Assembly: GCA_028694795.1 (NCBI GenBank) | Contig: JAQVKF010000020.1 | Location: 1 to 32,964 of the forward strand | From: Thermoguttaceae bacterium | GTDB lineage: Bacteria > Planctomycetota > Planctomycetia > Pirellulales > Thermoguttaceae | Direction of reading: 5' to 3' | DNA: 32,964 nucleotides | Part shown: positions 14,212 to 23,249 of the stretch, one piece after another | Layout: every line of letters begins with the position of its first letter | Position numbering within the stretch: the stretch's first letter is position 1 | Notes under the pieces: model-generated | The model's database searches: none | Seen by the model: the letters and a program-made list of their open reading frames with translations, nothing else | What the model was told of the DNA's origin: nothing | Translations under genes and position numbers: made by a program

Positions 14212-16686
14212 ATGAAAATTTCTTTAGAATGGATATCGGATTTCGTCGATCTATCGGGGATTGATGTGGCAAAAATTGCGAATGAATTGACGCTGCGTAC
14301 CGCGGAAGTCGAAGGAGTCGAGACCGTACACCGAAACTTGCGTGGCGTGCTGGTTGGCAAGATTCTTACGGCGGAACCTTTTGCCGCCGACAAAGATGGC
14401 GAGCCGAAAACTTATCACCGTTGTACTGTCGTGTGCGGACAAAATGGCGATGGTACCCCTCGGACATATCAAACTGTGTGCGGTGCGCCCAACGCGCGAG
14501 TAGGATTGATCGCTCCGTTCGCTCCGGCTGGCGTGGTGTTGGCGGGAGATAAAAAAATCGAAAAATCAACCGTGGCGGGCTATCCGAGCGATGGCATGCT
14601 GTGCAGCGCGGCGGAAATTGGTTTGGGTTACTGGCACGAAATGTTGTTCGAAATGCCGGAATCGACCATCGTCGGAACACCGCTCGAAACCCTGATTCCA
14701 GAAGAAGATACGCTGATCGAAGTCGATAATAAAAGCGTTACCCACCGTCCGGACCTATGGGGCCATTACGGCTTTGCGCGAGAATTCGCCGCTCTGCTCA
14801 ACCGACCACTGCGTCCCTATCCCGTGGAAGATCTCGATCAATTCAACCATTTGCCGGCGTTTCCACTCACGGTGGACGCTCCAGAAGATTGCCCCTGTTA
14901 CGGTTGTTTGGCGTTCGAGATGCCGCGAACCGTGATACCATCGCCGATCAAAATGCAGTATCGACTCCACACGTTGGGGCAGCGTACGTTCAACCTGCTG
15001 GTCGATATGACGAACTATGTATCGCTGGAACTTGGGCAACCGTCCCACGCATTCGATGGCGATTATGTGAAAGCGATTCGCGTCACGCCGATGGGCAAAA
15101 ATGGCAGTTTTACGACGCTCGACGGTCAAGAACGCAAAATGTTGCCGGATGATTTGCTGATTTGGAATCAGAATGAACCGGTGGCGATCGCGGGTATTAT
15201 GGGCGGTCTGCATAGCGAAGTGACCGTGAATACCGATAAGCTGTTGTTAGAGGTGGCAAATTTCAAAGCCTCACGGATTCGACGTACCGGAGGTCGATTG
15301 GATTTGCGAACGGACGCCTCGCAGCGATTCGAAAAGAGTCAACCGCCGGTCAATGTGAAAGTGGGCACCGCTCGGCTGTTGCGATTGGTGGTGGAAGCCG
15401 GGGCACAACCGACCGTCACGAGCCGCTTTACGTATGTTGGCGATCTAAAAGAAGATTATCGACCACTTTCGATGTCGCGGGATTTGCTGCATCGTCTCGC
15501 TGGTCAGGCGATTCCAGACGATACAGTACTGGATATTCTCCATTCGCTCGGTTTTCTGGCTGAGTTCGACGCCACGGGGATCTTGCAGGTGGGCATTCCG
15601 TCCCATCGCAGCCAAAAAGATATTTCCATCCCGGAGGATATCGTGGAGGAAGTGCTGCGAATGTATGGTTATGCCAATATTCCACCCGTCATGCCCAAAG
15701 TTCCGCTCGAACCGTTATACACGGAAAAAGCGTTGCGGTTTGAACATCGAATTCGGCGTTTGTTGACACAGGGACATCGATTTATCGAAGTCCAAACATA
15801 CGGCTGGATGGACGACGCATTTTTGGCGAAAATCGGTTATGAACCGAAAGCGACGTTGGAGTTGGCGAATCCATCGAATCAAAATTTTCGACGTATGCGT
15901 ACCAGTTTGATTCCGAACCTTTTGCCGCTTGTCAAGCAGAACAAAGTCCATCGAGAGGCGTTTCGCTTGTTCGAGATCGGACATGTTTACTACCCACGTG
16001 AGACGGAGTTTCGCGGTGAGGGGCCGCTGCAATTATCGCAAGAACGACGTGTGGAGGTCGGCTGCTTCTCCGGCATTAGCTACCAGCAAGGAAATCAACC
16101 GTCACTGGAGGAACATTTCCGCCAAATCCGCGGCGCCATCGAAGATATCGGCAGCTTTGTGAACAATGGTGTTCGTGCTAAAAGTGAAGTCGGCGGGGCG
16201 GAACAAAGTACCGCACCATGGGAAAATCCTGGCGAATTCATCATTTTCACACGCAATGGTGAAGAAGTGGCACGCGCGGGAATTTTGCCCGGAAAAATGC
16301 TGGAAACCGTGATAGGCGAAGGTTCTGGACAGGTCGTTTGGTTCGAGATGAGAGCGAAATTGGATTCGTATCTGGAATATCCGGAGTTCAAATATCAACC
16401 ATTACCCGTCTATCCGCAATCATGGCAGGATTACTCGATCTGCTGGTCGATGTCCGATGGATTTACAGCCCTCTCGGACAAATTAGCAGCCTTTACCCAT
16501 CCGCTGCTGCGTAAGAGCGAATTCGTGACCGTCTATAAAGGAAAAGGCCTGGAGCTTGGCACGGCAAGTTATACTTTCCGGTATTGGATCGGTACGGATC
16601 ACACGATGAGCGAAGCTGAGATCGACGGCTTCCGAACGGATTACCTTGCGTTCCTGAAACGTGAAGGATTGACGTTACGTGGGTAA
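14212..16686 (+). CDS. pheT: Phenylalanyl-tRNA synthetase beta subunit
   Basis: The 824-residue beta subunit partners PheS. Domain order is canonical. A short N-terminal part (MKISLEWISDFVD) is followed by the EMAP/OB tRNA-binding domain at about 40-155. The B3/B4 editing domain is at about 210-390 and includes RYxLHT- and GQPSHAFD-type motifs. B5 is at about 405-490, then a catalytic-like core, and a C-terminal ferredoxin-fold anticodon-binding domain from about 720. The B3/B4 domain hydrolyses mischarged Tyr-tRNA-Phe. Length is slightly above the usual 790-805. Its stop codon overlaps the start of the downstream methyltransferase by 8 bp, which suggests translational coupling. Confidence 0.97.
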   Translation: MKISLEWISDFVDLSGIDVAKIANELTLRTAEVEGVETVHRNLRGVLVGKILTAEPFAADKDGEPKTYHRCTVVCGQNGDGTPRTYQTVCGAPNARVGLIAPFAPAGVVLAGDKKIEKSTVAGYPSDGMLCSAAEIGLGYWHEMLFEMPESTIVGTPLETLIPEEDTLIEVDNKSVTHRPDLWGHYGFAREFAALLNRPLRPYPVEDLDQFNHLPAFPLTVDAPEDCPCYGCLAFEMPRTVIPSPIKMQYRLHTLGQRTFNLLVDMTNYVSLELGQPSHAFDGDYVKAIRVTPMGKNGSFTTLDGQERKMLPDDLLIWNQNEPVAIAGIMGGLHSEVTVNTDKLLLEVANFKASRIRRTGGRLDLRTDASQRFEKSQPPVNVKVGTARLLRLVVEAGAQPTVTSRFTYVGDLKEDYRPLSMSRDLLHRLAGQAIPDDTVLDILHSLGFLAEFDATGILQVGIPSHRSQKDISIPEDIVEEVLRMYGYANIPPVMPKVPLEPLYTEKALRFEHRIRRLLTQGHRFIEVQTYGWMDDAFLAKIGYEPKATLELANPSNQNFRRMRTSLIPNLLPLVKQNKVHREAFRLFEIGHVYYPRETEFRGEGPLQLSQERRVEVGCFSGISYQQGNQPSLEEHFRQIRGAIEDIGSFVNNGVRAKSEVGGAEQSTAPWENPGEFIIFTRNGEEVARAGILPGKMLETVIGEGSGQVVWFEMRAKLDSYLEYPEFKYQPLPVYPQSWQDYSICWSMSDGFTALSDKLAAFTHPLLRKSEFVTVYKGKGLELGTASYTFRYWIGTDHTMSEAEIDGFRTDYLAFLKREGLTLRG

Positions 16687-18505
16687 CCGAGAACATTCAG
16701 ACCGACGGCGGACTTATGGCGATTACCAAACGCCATTGGATTTCTGTCGTCGCGTTTGCCAATTGTTGCAAACCTTGTACCACGATCAGCCGCGAACCGT
16801 TTTGGAACCGACCTGCGGCGTAGGGAATTTTCTCGTAGCCGCGGCGGAAACATGGCCTTTGGTCGAACGACTCTGCGGTTTGGAAACGAACGAAGCGTAT
16901 GCGACGGAAGCTCGGAATCGATTGTCGAAAATCGCTACGCCTGAGCGGTTGATGCTCGTGTGCGGCGATTTTTTTTCATTCGAAACGACGCGGCTACGAC
17001 AATGGATTGATGGTAAAAACGCAAGTGGCGAATCGGATGGTACGTCTGACTTCCATCGTGGAAAATCGGCAAAATCAGAGCGAGGCCCAATTTGGATCGT
17101 GGGAAATCCACCGTGGGTGATGAGCGATACGTTGAGCGGATTGAATGCCGCGAATCCCGTACCGCGTTCTAATTTTAAGCGAGCGAAAGGATTGGAGGCA
17201 ATCACCGGAAGTGCGAATTTTGATCTTTGCGAATCGGTGATTTTGCGATTATTGGAAGCGTTTGACCAGACCGATACGCTGGTGGCAATGCTCTGCAAAA
17301 CAAGCGTGGCCAGAAGTGTTTTCCGCGAAATGGTTCGACGCCGAATTCAGTCGCGATCGGTCCGGCTCTTTCGATTTGACGCGCGTCGCGTGTTCGGCAT
17401 TACCGCGGACGCCGGTCTGCTGACGATCCAACTGGTTTCCCAAGGCGAAAAAATGCGAGAGGAACAAACCGAAAATCCTCCAACACGAAGTGATTTGGGC
17501 CGCGATTCTTGCGGGAATCGAGAGAATCCATCGACACCATGTGGCGCGGAAGCATATAAAACAAAACGTTGCGAAGTGTATGATTTCGAACGTCCGACCG
17601 TTCCTACGTCGGTGTTTGGTTTTCGTGATGAACGATTTTATGCCGAGTTGGATGCCGACGCGGACGCGGAATATCTGAAGTTCGACGGCTCGTGCTGCTT
17701 CGAGTGGCGTCAGGGAATCAAACACGATTGCGCAAAGGTGATGGAATTGGAACGAGAAGACGCCAGCATTTCCGAATCGGAACAGGCGGTTCCGAATGGA
17801 AAGGGGCGAGAAACTTCCAATTTTGTAAAACCGTCCGCTTTCATGACGTATCGTAACGGATTGGACGAAACGGTGGAGTTGGAAGAGGAGTATCTTTTTC
17901 CGCTGGTGAAAAGCAGCGATTTTCGGACGGCGATGGTGACACGCTTTCGGAAATGGATCGTGGTCACTCAGCGAAAAGTAGGTGAATCGACCGCGCGAAT
18001 CGAGTCAACGGCTCCGGCAACGTGGCGTTATTTAATGGGACACACGACGATGTTTGAGAAACGCAAAAGTGTGATCTATCGCCACTCTCCCCCATTCAGT
18101 ATTTTTGGTGTGGGTGAATATTCGTTTTCACGATTCAAAGTAGGCGTTTCCGGATTCTACAAAACGCCGAAATTTTGCCTATTAACGGCGGAAAAACCGG
18201 TAATGCTCGACGATACCGGTTATTTTTTGCCGTTCGATCAGTATAATCTTGCGTATACGACAATGCTCCTGTTGAACGAATCCCATATTCAACGTTTTTT
18301 GCAATGCGTGTCGTTCCGGGACGCCAAACGACCGTGGACGAAAGCAGTATTGTCACGTATCGATTTTTCCAAATGTATCGATCATGTGAATGTGACCGAT
18401 CTGATACGTGTGGAAACCACGTTGGAATTGGAACCACGGGTGAACGAAGCGATCTTCGCGGAATTTCGTGCCGCGGTATGGAAACGGCCCAAACACACGG
18501 ATTAA
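16679..18505 (+). CDS. Adenine-specific (N6) DNA methyltransferase, Eco57I/TaqI-like, orphan
   Basis: This 608-residue protein has the gamma-class N6-adenine methyltransferase motifs: SAM motif I LEPTCGVGNFL (42-52), an acidic LET loop near residue 70, GDFF near 96-99 and the catalytic NPPW (143-146). A low-complexity charged insertion lies around 250-290. The C-terminal half has a TaqI/Eco57I-like target-recognition character (IYRHSPPFSIFGVGEYSF and GFYKTPK). It starts with GTG inside pheT, eight bases before the end of the pheT stop codon, so translation is probably coupled. No restriction endonuclease or specificity subunit is encoded nearby. It may be a solitary epigenetic methylase, a type IIG-like enzyme lacking an obvious nuclease motif, or a modifier of another substrate. 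The recognition site is unknown. Confidence 0.8.
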   Translation: MGNREHSDRRRTYGDYQTPLDFCRRVCQLLQTLYHDQPRTVLEPTCGVGNFLVAAAETWPLVERLCGLETNEAYATEARNRLSKIATPERLMLVCGDFFSFETTRLRQWIDGKNASGESDGTSDFHRGKSAKSERGPIWIVGNPPWVMSDTLSGLNAANPVPRSNFKRAKGLEAITGSANFDLCESVILRLLEAFDQTDTLVAMLCKTSVARSVFREMVRRRIQSRSVRLFRFDARRVFGITADAGLLTIQLVSQGEKMREEQTENPPTRSDLGRDSCGNRENPSTPCGAEAYKTKRCEVYDFERPTVPTSVFGFRDERFYAELDADADAEYLKFDGSCCFEWRQGIKHDCAKVMELEREDASISESEQAVPNGKGRETSNFVKPSAFMTYRNGLDETVELEEEYLFPLVKSSDFRTAMVTRFRKWIVVTQRKVGESTARIESTAPATWRYLMGHTTMFEKRKSVIYRHSPPFSIFGVGEYSFSRFKVGVSGFYKTPKFCLLTAEKPVMLDDTGYFLPFDQYNLAYTTMLLLNESHIQRFLQCVSFRDAKRPWTKAVLSRIDFSKCIDHVNVTDLIRVETTLELEPRVNEAIFAEFRAAVWKRPKHTD

Positions 18506-18602
18506 CATCACACGGTTTCAAACACGATGACGACATGAAAAAAACGCGAACGCCCAATAAAATGAAACAAGTATAAACCCTTTACGGACATGAGGTATCA
18601 AA

Positions 18603-19013
18603 ATGACGGAAATAATGCAACGATACGACGCGGCGATGGAACTTCATGAGGCGGGCAATACGGACGAGGCGATCGTTCAATTGGAAGCTATCGTGAAAGA
18701 CGATCCCAACTTTGCCTTGGCTCACAATGCGTTGGGTGTTTTTTACGGTCGTAAAGAAGATTTTGACCGTGCGTTGGAACACGCCAGCCGTGTATGCGAG
18801 TTGGAACCGAACGACGCGTTTAGCTTTGTGGCCCAAAGTATCGCGGCGATCGGTGCGGGCCAAAGCGCGGTCGCGGAAGAAGCACGTGCCAAAGCTCAAG
18901 AAATTCAGTGGGCCGAGATTCGCAAACAATTCGAAGAAGCTGAACAGGCTAAAGAAATTGCCGATGCCGCGACCGACGCCACGGATGCCCCAAACACGCA
19001 AAACGCCGAATAA
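18603..19013 (+). CDS. Tetratricopeptide-repeat protein
   Basis: The 136-residue soluble protein contains two to three TPR units in the first 90 residues (the AMELHEAGNTDEAIVQLEAIVKDDP-type pattern, then ALAHNALGVFYGRKEDFDRALEHASRVCELEPND). A helical Glu/Ala-rich tail follows, ending in an Asp/Ala/Thr-rich stretch. A GAGG element about 9 bases before the ATG fits a ribosome site. It lies 97 bp after the methyltransferase and 38 bp before the YceH gene, probably in one transcript. TPRs mediate protein contacts; the partner is unknown. Confidence 0.8.
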   Translation: MTEIMQRYDAAMELHEAGNTDEAIVQLEAIVKDDPNFALAHNALGVFYGRKEDFDRALEHASRVCELEPNDAFSFVAQSIAAIGAGQSAVAEEARAKAQEIQWAEIRKQFEEAEQAKEIADAATDATDAPNTQNAE

Positions 19014-19051
19014 TCCCGAAGCTCAATCGCCGTATGACAGGAGAAAACCCG

Positions 19052-19894
19052 ATGAACGAATCCGATCATTCCTCCAGCGTGTCTTCCGTGCCAGCCGCAT
19101 CCACAACGACGAACACTACGTCCCAGCAATGGAAACCCATTTCGTCCGTCGAACGTCGTATTTTGGGTGTGTTGGTCGAAAAAGCGAAAACGGTCCCCGA
19201 TTCCTATCCGTTGACGTTGGTTTCGTTGACCTCTGGCGCAAATCAAAAAACGAATCGGTTTCCGCTGATGAATTTAGAGCCGGAAGACGTCGAAGAAGCT
19301 CTGGACCATCTACGTCAACTCGGTGCGGTGACGCTGGTCCAAGGTTTTGGGCGTGTGGAAAAATATCGACACTGCCTTCACGACTGGATGGGCGTGGAAA
19401 AAGTGGAACTAGCGGTGATGGCCGAACTGCTGTTACGCGGTGCACAATCCGAAGGCGATCTAAGAAGTCGTGCCAGCCGAATGGAACCGATTCCCGATCT
19501 GCCAACGCTTCGGACCCTTCTGAAATCATTGATGGACAAGGGACTCGTGCTTGCGGTAACGCCAGAAGGTCGTGGACAAATTTTTGCGCACGCCTTATAT
19601 CAGCCACAAGAACTGGAGAAAGTGTATCGAGAAGCGGGCCGTGACGGAGCTTCCGTCGCCATGGAAACCTCGGCGAAAGTAGCGGCACAACCATCGGGCG
19701 AGGGTTCGGGAGAAGCGTCAGCGGCTCACCATTCGCAGATAGGCGATGCGACGCTGGTGACGGAATTGCAGGCAGCGATCAACAGTACGCGGCAACAAAT
19801 GCAATTGCTCCAAAATGAAGTGCAACGCTTAACCGAAACAGTGCAAACGTTGGAAACGGACCTCCAACGATTGCGGAGCGAGTTAGGTGCGTGA
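19052..19894 (+). CDS. YceH/DUF480 family protein with C-terminal coiled coil
   Basis: The 280-residue protein has the DUF480 winged-helix pair. SSVERRILGVLVEKAKTVPDSYPLTL opens the domain, followed by SLTSGANQKTNRFP and VEEALDHLR. The second winged helix has MAELLLRGAQSEGDLRSRA. These segments are highly diagnostic of the YceH family, whose molecular role is not firmly known. After residue 205 comes a Ser/Gly/Ala linker and a Gln/Glu/Leu-rich coiled coil (about 235-280). An ATG at 19034 is also in frame, but the ATG at 19052 is preceded by AGGAGA at 7 bases and is preferred. It follows the TPR gene closely. Confidence 0.88.
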   Translation: MNESDHSSSVSSVPAASTTTNTTSQQWKPISSVERRILGVLVEKAKTVPDSYPLTLVSLTSGANQKTNRFPLMNLEPEDVEEALDHLRQLGAVTLVQGFGRVEKYRHCLHDWMGVEKVELAVMAELLLRGAQSEGDLRSRASRMEPIPDLPTLRTLLKSLMDKGLVLAVTPEGRGQIFAHALYQPQELEKVYREAGRDGASVAMETSAKVAAQPSGEGSGEASAAHHSQIGDATLVTELQAAINSTRQQMQLLQNEVQRLTETVQTLETDLQRLRSELGA

Positions 19895-20045
19895 CGTCCC
19901 ATGGGAATTGATACGCCGCCTATTTCGGTTGACCATCGAACGGACGAGCGATTTTACCACGGTAAAACACGAATGAAAATGAATCCAACGAAACAGATCA
20001 CATATCGGTCGAAAAATGAGTATCAGAAGGGATAAATAAACCAAA

Positions 20046-21206
20046 ATGAGTCGTCGGCAACGATGGATTGCGGTTCTGAGTATAATCGGAGCAACATTCG
20101 GTTGGGGAACGATCCCTGTGTTTCTAAAACATCTTACGATGACCCGCGGTGATTACCTCGTCCTTGACGAAACGGATGATAGGAGGACAGCGGAAAATAT
20201 GTTGCTCGGTGCGCCGACAAATCTTGCGGCTGTGAACACGATCCGCGAACCGCTACGTGAAAATGAAGCCGATTCCGATGAAACTTCCCGCACAGATCGC
20301 GATTCCCTAAAAGCGAAATTACGCGGTACGAAAGTCGATCCGTGGACACTCAATGGATTGCGATATGGCATTAGTGCCCTGTTTTGGTTACCCTTTTTGC
20401 TTCCGTTTCGCCGAAAATATATGTATGCGGACGTGCCGGAGCCGGACGGAACGGTGGTGCATCGGAGTCTATGGCGAGATGCGCTGCTACCCGCGGGGGT
20501 CAACTCGGTCAGTCAGGCGGCGTATGGTCTTTCATTTTTGTATATTTCCGCTTCCACTGTCGGTTTTTCTCTACGATTATCGATCATTCCGACGATTTTT
20601 TTCGGCTATCTCTTCCTGCGTGAAGAACGTCAGCTGCTCAAAACGGTTGGATTTTGGGGTGGAACGCTACTGAGTTTTGTAGGGTTGATCGGTATTTTTC
20701 AGGACGAAATGATCCATGTTGGCAGCAGTGATAACGACTGGCTGCATGGTGGCGGCGCACTCGCTCTGACGATGGTTTTCTGGGGAGCATATTCCGTTGC
20801 CGTACAGAAAAAGACAAAAATTTATTCCTCATTCCAAAGTTTCGCGGTCATCAGCCTATACACGGCAATTGTGTTGGTGATTGGAGCGTTGATTTTTGGT
20901 GATCTCGATTCGCTTTCGCTGATTTCGGCGAAATGTTGGCGTGAAATTACTATTTCCGCACTGATCGGAATCGCGTTAGGACACGTCCTATACTACTATG
21001 CGATTGCGGCGTTAGGTTCCATCGTGGCGTCCTCCATTTTACTGCTGTCCCCTATCGTCACCAAATCGTTAGCCATGTTTTTCCTGGGTGAACCGATCGG
21101 TTGGCGTAGTTGCCTCGGTGGATCAGTATTGATCCTAGGCGGTTTTGCCATTATGTGGGCCCAATCACGGATCGCAAAAACCGTGCCCCTAGACATTGCC
21201 AAATAA
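20046..21206 (+). CDS. DMT-superfamily (EamA) transporter
   Basis: The 386-residue inner-membrane protein has the ten-helix, two-repeat EamA plan: TM1 with the FGWGTIPVF motif, a glycine- and aromatic-rich second half, and the final helix after LGEPIGWRSCLGG. Between TM1 and TM2, roughly residues 33-95, there is a hydrophilic charged insertion of about 60 residues, which is unusual for the family, where this loop is short. A second polar loop is at about 118-140. EamA proteins export amino acids, metabolites or drugs; no substrate can be named. It is last in the pheS run, about 150 bp after the YceH gene. Confidence 0.85.
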   Translation: MSRRQRWIAVLSIIGATFGWGTIPVFLKHLTMTRGDYLVLDETDDRRTAENMLLGAPTNLAAVNTIREPLRENEADSDETSRTDRDSLKAKLRGTKVDPWTLNGLRYGISALFWLPFLLPFRRKYMYADVPEPDGTVVHRSLWRDALLPAGVNSVSQAAYGLSFLYISASTVGFSLRLSIIPTIFFGYLFLREERQLLKTVGFWGGTLLSFVGLIGIFQDEMIHVGSSDNDWLHGGGALALTMVFWGAYSVAVQKKTKIYSSFQSFAVISLYTAIVLVIGALIFGDLDSLSLISAKCWREITISALIGIALGHVLYYYAIAALGSIVASSILLLSPIVTKSLAMFFLGEPIGWRSCLGGSVLILGGFAIMWAQSRIAKTVPLDIAK

Positions 21207-21210
21207 CACC

Positions 21211-21368
21211 TTTTACCCGACGCTGGTAGCACCAACGTTCGATAGAAAACCCTCCCGGATTGCATTACAAACGGTCGGGCCGCATGGTGCGGCTGCCGTT
21301 TTACCTGACGCTGGTAGCACCAACGTCCAATAAGAAAACCCTCCCGGATTGCGTTGCAAGCGGTCGGG
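21211..21368. repeat. Two degenerate direct repeats of about 70 bp
   Basis: Copy 1 (21211-21279) and copy 2 (21299-21368) both run from TTTTACC through GACGCTGGTAGCACCAACGT and AAAACCCTCCCGGATTGC to CGGTCGGG, with a few substitutions and one indel between them. Eighteen or so bases lie between the copies, including a CCGCA/TGCGG hairpin. A weaker copy of the first 27 bases is seen at about 9484-9510. This suggests a dispersed, non-coding repeat family in this genome, possibly a miniature element. Confidence 0.65.
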
Positions 21369-21378
21369 ATAGAGTGAT

Positions 21379-21394
21379 ATATTTCGCGAAATAT
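21379..21394. promoter_or_regulatory. 16-bp perfect palindrome ATATTTCGCGAAATAT
   Basis: The sequence is its own reverse complement over 16 bases. It lies 175 bp before the symporter start, just beyond the repeat pair. Symmetry of this kind suits a dimeric repressor operator, for the symporter or the upstream transcript. Confidence 0.4.
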
Positions 21395-21568
21395 TTGATA
21401 AGTGAGGACCGGAAGCCGTAGGCAATCGTCCGAACGGATTTATGCCAACGTCGCGGTAGCGACAACTCGCAACGGCACGTTTGCCGCCGGGTCGGGTTTG
21501 CAGAACCAAATTTATACAAAAATCGTCCATATTGTTGTATCAATCACCTTTGACACTTTGGTAACATC

Positions 21569-23071
21569 ATGAATCCCGCCTATCTATACTCTGGAATCTT
21601 TGTCGCTTACACGCTTCTCATTTTCGCGGTCACGTGGCTCACCTCACGTCGCGCGACGAATGCGACTTTTTTCGTCGGGAATCGTCAGTCCCCATGGTTT
21701 GTGGTGGCATATGGCATGATCGGCGCGTCGCTCTCCGGCGTAACTTTCATGTCCGTGCCCGGCATGGTCGCAAAGCAAAATTACTACTATATGCCAATGG
21801 TTTTCGGTTTTTTCTGCGGTTATCTCATCGTGGCAACGGTGCTGATGCCTCTGTATTATCGCATGAATTTGACTTCCATTTACGGCTATCTCGAAAGTCG
21901 ATTCGGTTTCTGTTCGTATAAAACAGGCGCGGCATTTTTCATCCTGTCTCGAACGCTCGGTGCGACACTACGAATGTTCCTCGTCGTTGAGGTGCTGTAT
22001 TTATTTATATTGCGTCAATTTGGTATGCCGTTCTGGGTCGCGGCGTTGATCTTTATTTTGCTCATTGTGGCATACACTTTCGAGGGGGGGATCAAAACGA
22101 TCGTCTGGACGGACACACTGCAAACGACGTTCATGTTATTAGCGGTTGTCGTTTCGATTTATTTCATCAGCCGTGAAATGAAATGGGATTTCGCAACCCT
22201 GTGTACTTCCGTAACAGGCAGTCCATATTTTCGATTCTTCGATACCGATTGGCGTTCGACTTCGTTCTTTTTGAAGCAATTTTTCAGCGGAATCGTCGTA
22301 ACCATCGCCATGACCGGTCTCGATCAAGAGATGATGCAGAAGAATCTTAGCTGTAAAAATATTCATGATGCACAAAAAAACATGTTTGTCTTCAGCGGAA
22401 TTTTAATCGTGATGAATTTCCTTTTCCTAACGCTCGGTGCGGTGTTGATGATCTATCTCCATTCGAGTGGTACGGCGAATAGCGACCAGCTCACTCAGTG
22501 GATCATGGCGAATCAAACGGACCGTATCTTCCCCACGGTCGCGTTTGAACATCTCGGTACCGTCGCGGGGCTTGTTTTTTTCATTGGGCTTATTTCCTCG
22601 GCATATCCGAGTGCGGACGGCGCACTCACGTCGCTCACGACTTCTTTTTGCATCGACGTGTTGGGAATGAATCGCAGAACAGATTGGGACGAAACGAAGC
22701 GAAAGCGTGTGCGTTATTTCGTACATCTTTCGTTCGCCGTGCTTTTCCTGCTGTTGATTCTATTTTTCAACGCCGTGCGAAATGATTCGATTATCAATCT
22801 CGTGTATGCGATTGCGTCGTATACCTATGGTCCGCTGTTAGGATTGTTCTTTTTCGGCATTTTGACACGCCGACGATTGCGTGACGGTTGGGTCCCGTTC
22901 ATCGCGGTGTTGTCGCCGATATTATGTTTTATCTGTGATTATTACGGTAAGAAGAATTTCGGTTTCAGCTTTGGATTTACGCTCTTGATCGTCAACGGAA
23001 TGTGTACGTTCATCGGATGCGGATTAGCAAGCCAAAAAGCTCCGGACCGTGCCGAACCGAGCGAGGTGTGA
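21569..23071 (+). CDS. Sodium:solute symporter (SSS family)
   Basis: The 500-residue integral membrane protein shows about 13 hydrophobic segments in the LeuT-like SSS order. TM1 contains the broken-helix GASLSGVTFMSVPG element. The segment IGLISSAYPSADGALTSLTTS carries the Ser/Thr pair expected at the sodium site. These proteins couple Na+ entry to uptake of sugars, carboxylates, amino acids or sialic acid. The substrate is not readable, and no catabolic gene is beside it. A 362-bp spacer with repeats and a palindrome precedes the gene, which suggests its own promoter. The product ends in a short charged cytoplasmic tail. Confidence 0.9.
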   Translation: MNPAYLYSGIFVAYTLLIFAVTWLTSRRATNATFFVGNRQSPWFVVAYGMIGASLSGVTFMSVPGMVAKQNYYYMPMVFGFFCGYLIVATVLMPLYYRMNLTSIYGYLESRFGFCSYKTGAAFFILSRTLGATLRMFLVVEVLYLFILRQFGMPFWVAALIFILLIVAYTFEGGIKTIVWTDTLQTTFMLLAVVVSIYFISREMKWDFATLCTSVTGSPYFRFFDTDWRSTSFFLKQFFSGIVVTIAMTGLDQEMMQKNLSCKNIHDAQKNMFVFSGILIVMNFLFLTLGAVLMIYLHSSGTANSDQLTQWIMANQTDRIFPTVAFEHLGTVAGLVFFIGLISSAYPSADGALTSLTTSFCIDVLGMNRRTDWDETKRKRVRYFVHLSFAVLFLLLILFFNAVRNDSIINLVYAIASYTYGPLLGLFFFGILTRRRLRDGWVPFIAVLSPILCFICDYYGKKNFGFSFGFTLLIVNGMCTFIGCGLASQKAPDRAEPSEV

Positions 23072-23249
23072 TCGGAATGGGGCCAAATAGACCGGGTCCC
23101 ATGATTTTTGTTTACGGACGTGTTGTTTTATTGTAAACTGGCTTTTACCGGATCTCGTCGTGATTCAATCGGTCGGCTTACCAATAGTCCATTTTAACCC
23201 AACCGCTCCATAGCGAGCGGGAAAATTACGGACGCATGGGAGGAACAAC

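Noticed and set aside
16679-18505. A restriction-modification or BREX/DISARM defence island around the methyltransferase
   Set aside because: The neighbours are pheT, a TPR protein, YceH and a transporter; no nuclease, helicase, phosphatase or ATPase partner is present.
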